This document shows, one piece after another, positions 6,826 through 8,593 of a stretch of DNA of 8,593 bases (positions within the stretch are counted from its first letter, which is position 1; each line of letters opens with the position of its first letter). Source of the DNA: Gammaproteobacteria bacterium (GTDB taxonomy: Bacteria > Pseudomonadota > Gammaproteobacteria > Eutrophobiales > Eutrophobiaceae); NCBI GenBank assembly GCA_016844485.1, contig JAENIZ010000043.1, positions 1 to 8,593 on the forward strand, written 5' to 3'. The position numbers and the translations under genes were made by a program. The notes under the pieces are model-generated. The model did not search any database, was not told the origin of the DNA, and saw only the letters and a program-made list of their open reading frames with translations.

Positions 6826-7428
6826 TTATTTTTCAAACAAAGGGATGAACTCACTGTAACCCTCTTCGGCAAGTTTTTCCTTCGGAATAAAACGCAGTGA
6901 TGCGGAATTAATGCAATAACGAAGCCCGGTCGGGGCCGGGCCGTCTTCAAATACATGGCCGAGATGTGAATCCGCCAGGCGGCTGCGGAGTTCGGTCCTT
7001 GTGAAAAATAATGAACGGTCCTCCTCGGTTACCATTGCATCACTGGCAATAGGCCTGGTGAAACTCGGCCATCCGGTACCCGAATCATATTTGTCGGTGG
7101 AACTGAAAAGCGGTTCACCGGAAACGATATCAACGTAAATACCTTCATGCTTGTTATCCCAGTATTCGTTGTGGAATGCCCGTTCTGTGTCATCCTCTTG
7201 GGTGACGTCATACTGCAAGCGCGAAAGCTTTTTCTTTAACTCCTCTTCAGGAGGTTTGACGTAGCCTGCATTTTTTTCAGTCCATTGAGAATGTTCCGTA
7301 TTGACAGGTGACGATAATTCATTTTGTGTATTTTGTCCGGGCGGCTCGCTGGACACCCTGGCATACAGGGCAATAATGCCTATAAAGGCAAGGCTGACTG
7401 TCAAAAAAGTCCATTTTTTTATGTTCAT
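6826..7428 (-). CDS. msrB: Exported or membrane-anchored methionine-R-sulfoxide reductase MsrB
   Basis: MsrB reduces the R form of methionine sulfoxide in oxidised proteins. The MsrB domain (about 63-196) shows GEPLFSSTDKYDSGTGWPSF (104-123), the SHLGHVFEDGP motif (154-164) and the catalytic Cys172 in RYCINSASLRF. An N-terminal basic stretch plus hydrophobic segment (about 7-23) is a signal peptide or anchor, followed by a polar linker to about residue 60, so the enzyme should face the periplasm. Cys172 is the only cysteine: both zinc-binding CxxC pairs and the usual resolving Cys are absent. The start at 7428 lacks a strong ribosome binding site (GAG 12 bases upstream). A perfect -10 lies 22 bp before it, so the gene probably has its own promoter rather than depending on the MORN gene upstream. 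The 93 bp to the convergent MFS gene hold no convincing terminator. Confidence 0.93.
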   Translation of the reverse strand: MNIKKWTFLTVSLAFIGIIALYARVSSEPPGQNTQNELSSPVNTEHSQWTEKNAGYVKPPEEELKKKLSRLQYDVTQEDDTERAFHNEYWDNKHEGIYVDIVSGEPLFSSTDKYDSGTGWPSFTRPIASDAMVTEEDRSLFFTRTELRSRLADSHLGHVFEDGPAPTGLRYCINSASLRFIPKEKLAEEGYSEFIPLFEK

Positions 7429-7449
7429 GTTATTTCAGCTCAAATAGAA

Positions 7450-7478
7450 ATTATAACTTTCCGACACGGAAAAACTCA
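7450..7478 (-). promoter_or_regulatory. Candidate msrB promoter with palindrome in the spacer
   Basis: On the minus strand a perfect TATAAT (7450-7455) lies about 22 bp before the msrB ATG. The -35 position (TGAGTT, 7473-7478) matches the consensus poorly. The 17-bp spacer between them contains the inverted repeat TTTCCG-TGT-CGGAAA (7458-7472). A poor -35 with a palindrome against the -10 is the layout of regulated promoters; regulation is inferred. Confidence 0.45.
7458..7472. repeat. Inverted repeat TTTCCG-N3-CGGAAA
   Basis: A perfect 6-bp inverted repeat with a 3-base centre lies between the MORN gene and msrB. It may be an operator for msrB, or a weak terminator stem for the MORN gene, though no T run follows it on the minus strand. 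Confidence 0.5.
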
Positions 7479-7499
7479 CAGGGTTCCTTTAATCCGGAG

Positions 7500-7976
7500 C
7501 TACTTAATCCGTTTACCGTGATCGAATTCCATCTCGGTAGAGGGGCCATCAGGGGTGGTCAGTGTAAACGTGCCTTGCGGGATGCCGTTAAGATAATTTC
7601 CTTTAAGGCGTTTACCGTCCGTTGAGATAACAACGCCGTATCCATGCATATTGTTGTCTTTGAATTCCCCTTCGTAACGGGACTCACCGGGCGTGGTCAA
7701 GACCCCATATCCGTCTGCTTTCCCTTCCTTATAATCTCCCTCATATTTACTGAAAGGCATCTTATCAATATGCACCTGCATGATTCCTTTGCCGGAAGCC
7801 TTGCCATCAACACATTCGCCGGACCAGTAGACGGTGACTATAGGTTGGGAATGTTCGCCCCATACGGCACAACCGGTTTCGGGGTCCTTGAACCACTCTG
7901 CCCGTGAAGGAGAGGGCAGGCACAGGCAGAGGAGGGCCGGGAATACTGTAGCTATGAATTTGAATTTTAGTTCCAT
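7500..7976 (-). CDS. Exported MORN-repeat protein of unknown function
   Basis: The 158-residue product begins with a signal peptide: Lys-rich start, hydrophobic core about 7-20, and a likely cleavage SRA|EW after residue 26. No lipobox is present, since LLC and LCLC lack the small residue before Cys. The mature protein has three clear MORN repeats (YEGDYKEGKADGYG at 78-91, YEGEFKDNNMHGYG at 101-114, LKGNYLNGIPQG at 124-135) and a degenerate one before them (YWSGECVDGKASGKG, 50-64). MORN repeats form elongated beta sheets that bind proteins or membrane surfaces. Cys36 and Cys55 are the only mature cysteines and could pair in the periplasm. No ribosome binding site precedes the ATG, so the start is supported mainly by the signal peptide. 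It lies 71 bp upstream of msrB in the same direction; a functional tie is not shown. Confidence 0.82.
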   Translation of the reverse strand: MELKFKFIATVFPALLCLCLPSPSRAEWFKDPETGCAVWGEHSQPIVTVYWSGECVDGKASGKGIMQVHIDKMPFSKYEGDYKEGKADGYGVLTTPGESRYEGEFKDNNMHGYGVVISTDGKRLKGNYLNGIPQGTFTLTTPDGPSTEMEFDHGKRIK

Positions 7977-8305
7977 GAGTAAAATCTAGCATAAAAGAAA
8001 GATAAATCCGCACTTTTATTTAAAGGAGTTAAAATAAAATCATTGACGTGCATGGCAAGGATTGTTCGACAATTGCTCCCGGCATTGTTCTACTACGGTA
8101 CTTCCTTGTACCTATCCCTACAATCCTATTGCATTTCCTCCTCACTGTTCCTGCGCTCCATGCGCCCACAGTATTAGAACATCAATGTACGTTTCCATGG
8201 AGGACAGATGCGTGAGTGCCGCGAGCGCAGGGAAAGCGCAGAAGCGGCCGTGCATGTTTTAAAAAAGCGACGAGTGTTTAGTAATCAGGGGCTAGGGACT
8301 TGGGG
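7977..8305. other. Long stretch without a convincing gene
   Basis: No frame here has a credible start, ribosome binding site and domain. An AAAGGAG at 8022-8028 on the plus strand has no start codon at proper distance. Small structures seen are ATTGT-TCG-ACAAT (8061-8073), GGTAC-TTCCTT-GTACC (8097-8112), two AGCGCAG copies 11 bp apart (8224-8230, 8235-8241), two CGTGCATG copies (8047-8054, 8249-8256) and a G-rich array at the right end. It holds the promoter region of the MORN gene, though no good -35/-10 pair was found. Confidence 0.6.
8047..8256. repeat. Segment bracketed by two CGTGCATG copies
   Basis: CGTGCATG occurs at 8047-8054 and again at 8249-8256, enclosing 194 bp of non-coding DNA. 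The inner ends do not form clear terminal inverted repeats, so a small inserted element is possible but weakly supported. Confidence 0.25.
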
Positions 8306-8315
8306 CTAGGGGCTA
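8288..8315 (+). repeat. Four tandem G-rich heptamers (GGGGCTA type), G-quadruplex motif
   Basis: Four 7-base units follow one another: GGGGCTA, GGGACTT, GGGGCTA, GGGGCTA. The G runs have 4, 3, 4 and 4 bases with loops of 3, 4 and 3, a good match to the G-quadruplex pattern on the plus strand. The array overlaps the last codons and the stop of the minus-strand ATPase gene. Confidence 0.8.
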
Positions 8316-8593
8316 TGGAAGCCAGCAAAGAAAAGTTTTTTCAATTCAAACCAGAATAAAAATACCACTGCGCCGGAGACCGGCCAGATCCAGTCATGCA
8401 GGCGCATGGGTTCGAAGCCAAACCAGACACCGATTGCGGGCACATTGACAAGTATCAGGACTACAACCAGCGAAATGATCAGCGCATTCCACAGATGTTT
8501 ATTCGAAAACAGATAACTACTGAAAACTGATTGCGAGGTACGGCGCGAAAGAATATTTGCAAACTGGCTTAATACGATACTGGTATACGCCGC
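8306..8593 (-). CDS. Cation-transporting P-type ATPase, C-terminal part (5' end outside the window)
   Basis: Read from the right edge, 95 codons remain open to a TAG at 8306-8308. The product matches the C-terminal membrane domain of Ca2+/Na+/H+-type P-type ATPases (Cation_ATPase_C). It starts AAYTSIVLSQFANILSRRTS, where the family has a helix followed by 'N.RS'. It continues with LFSNKHLWNALII (29-41), a hydrophobic helix ending near VPAIGVWFGFEPM (51-63), then DWIWPVSGAVVFLFWFELKKL (67-87), the family's 'L...DW' turn, final helix and basic end. The catalytic DKTGT and nucleotide domains lie outside, so the ion cannot be named. The last three codons (His-Ser-Pro) and the stop come from the G-rich heptamer array, which may have replaced the original end of the gene. 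Confidence 0.88.
   Translation of the reverse strand, partial: AAYTSIVLSQFANILSRRTSQSVFSSYLFSNKHLWNALIISLVVVLILVNVPAIGVWFGFEPMRLHDWIWPVSGAVVFLFWFELKKLFFAGFHSP

Noticed and set aside
8043..8048. TTGACG as a plus-strand -35 element
   Set aside because: No -10-like hexamer lies 15-19 bp downstream and no plus-strand gene follows.
8062..8262. Cysteine-rich 66-codon frame on the plus strand
   Set aside because: It would start at TTG without a ribosome binding site, has no domain I recognise, and lies in a repeat-like non-coding stretch.

Overview
The window looks like chromosomal DNA from a gammaproteobacterium. The best support is the RimK protein, whose catalytic residues fall at the same positions as in E. 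coli RimK, together with a MlaF-like ATPase, a DHA2 drug exporter and a cation P-type ATPase. The genus cannot be told from the sequence alone. No rRNA, tRNA, CRISPR array, transposase or phage gene was seen.

Layout. (1) 2-937 (+) is the C-terminal two thirds of an MgtE magnesium transporter that enters from the left edge. (2) 938-1738 holds an AT-rich promoter region, an 88-codon acidic protein of unknown function, a doubtful overlapping 63-codon ORF, a perfect 14-bp palindrome and a good intrinsic terminator. (3) 1739-4201 (+) is a tight three-gene operon: a retropepsin-like RimB-type protease, the S6 glutamate ligase RimK, and an AstE/aspartoacylase-like zinc amidohydrolase. (4) 4204-4329 (+) is a short piece that reads as part of an MgtE-type CBS domain and then stops, so it is a probable gene remnant. 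(5) 4370-5233 (-) is a lone MlaF-like ABC ATPase, divergent from a 14-helix DHA2-type MFS exporter at 5344-6732 (+). (6) 6826-7428 (-) is a membrane-anchored or exported MsrB with a single cysteine, and 7500-7976 (-) is an exported MORN-repeat protein. (7) 7977-8305 appears non-coding and holds small repeats and a G-rich heptamer array. (8) 8306-8593 (-) is the C-terminus of a cation P-type ATPase that runs off the right edge.

How the genes fit together. The RimB/RimK/AstE-like trio is the clearest functional unit: RimK adds glutamates to the C-terminus of ribosomal protein S6, and its two hydrolase partners plausibly trim or control that modification. The rest is mostly envelope and transport: Mg2+ channel, ABC ATPase, drug exporter, envelope methionine sulfoxide repair, a periplasmic MORN protein and a cation pump. 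There are no clear signs of a mobile island. The most unusual items are the CBS-domain remnant behind the RimK operon, the lone MlaF-like ATPase, the one-cysteine MsrB with an operator-like palindrome in its promoter spacer, and a four-unit G-quadruplex-type repeat that contains the stop codon of the ATPase.
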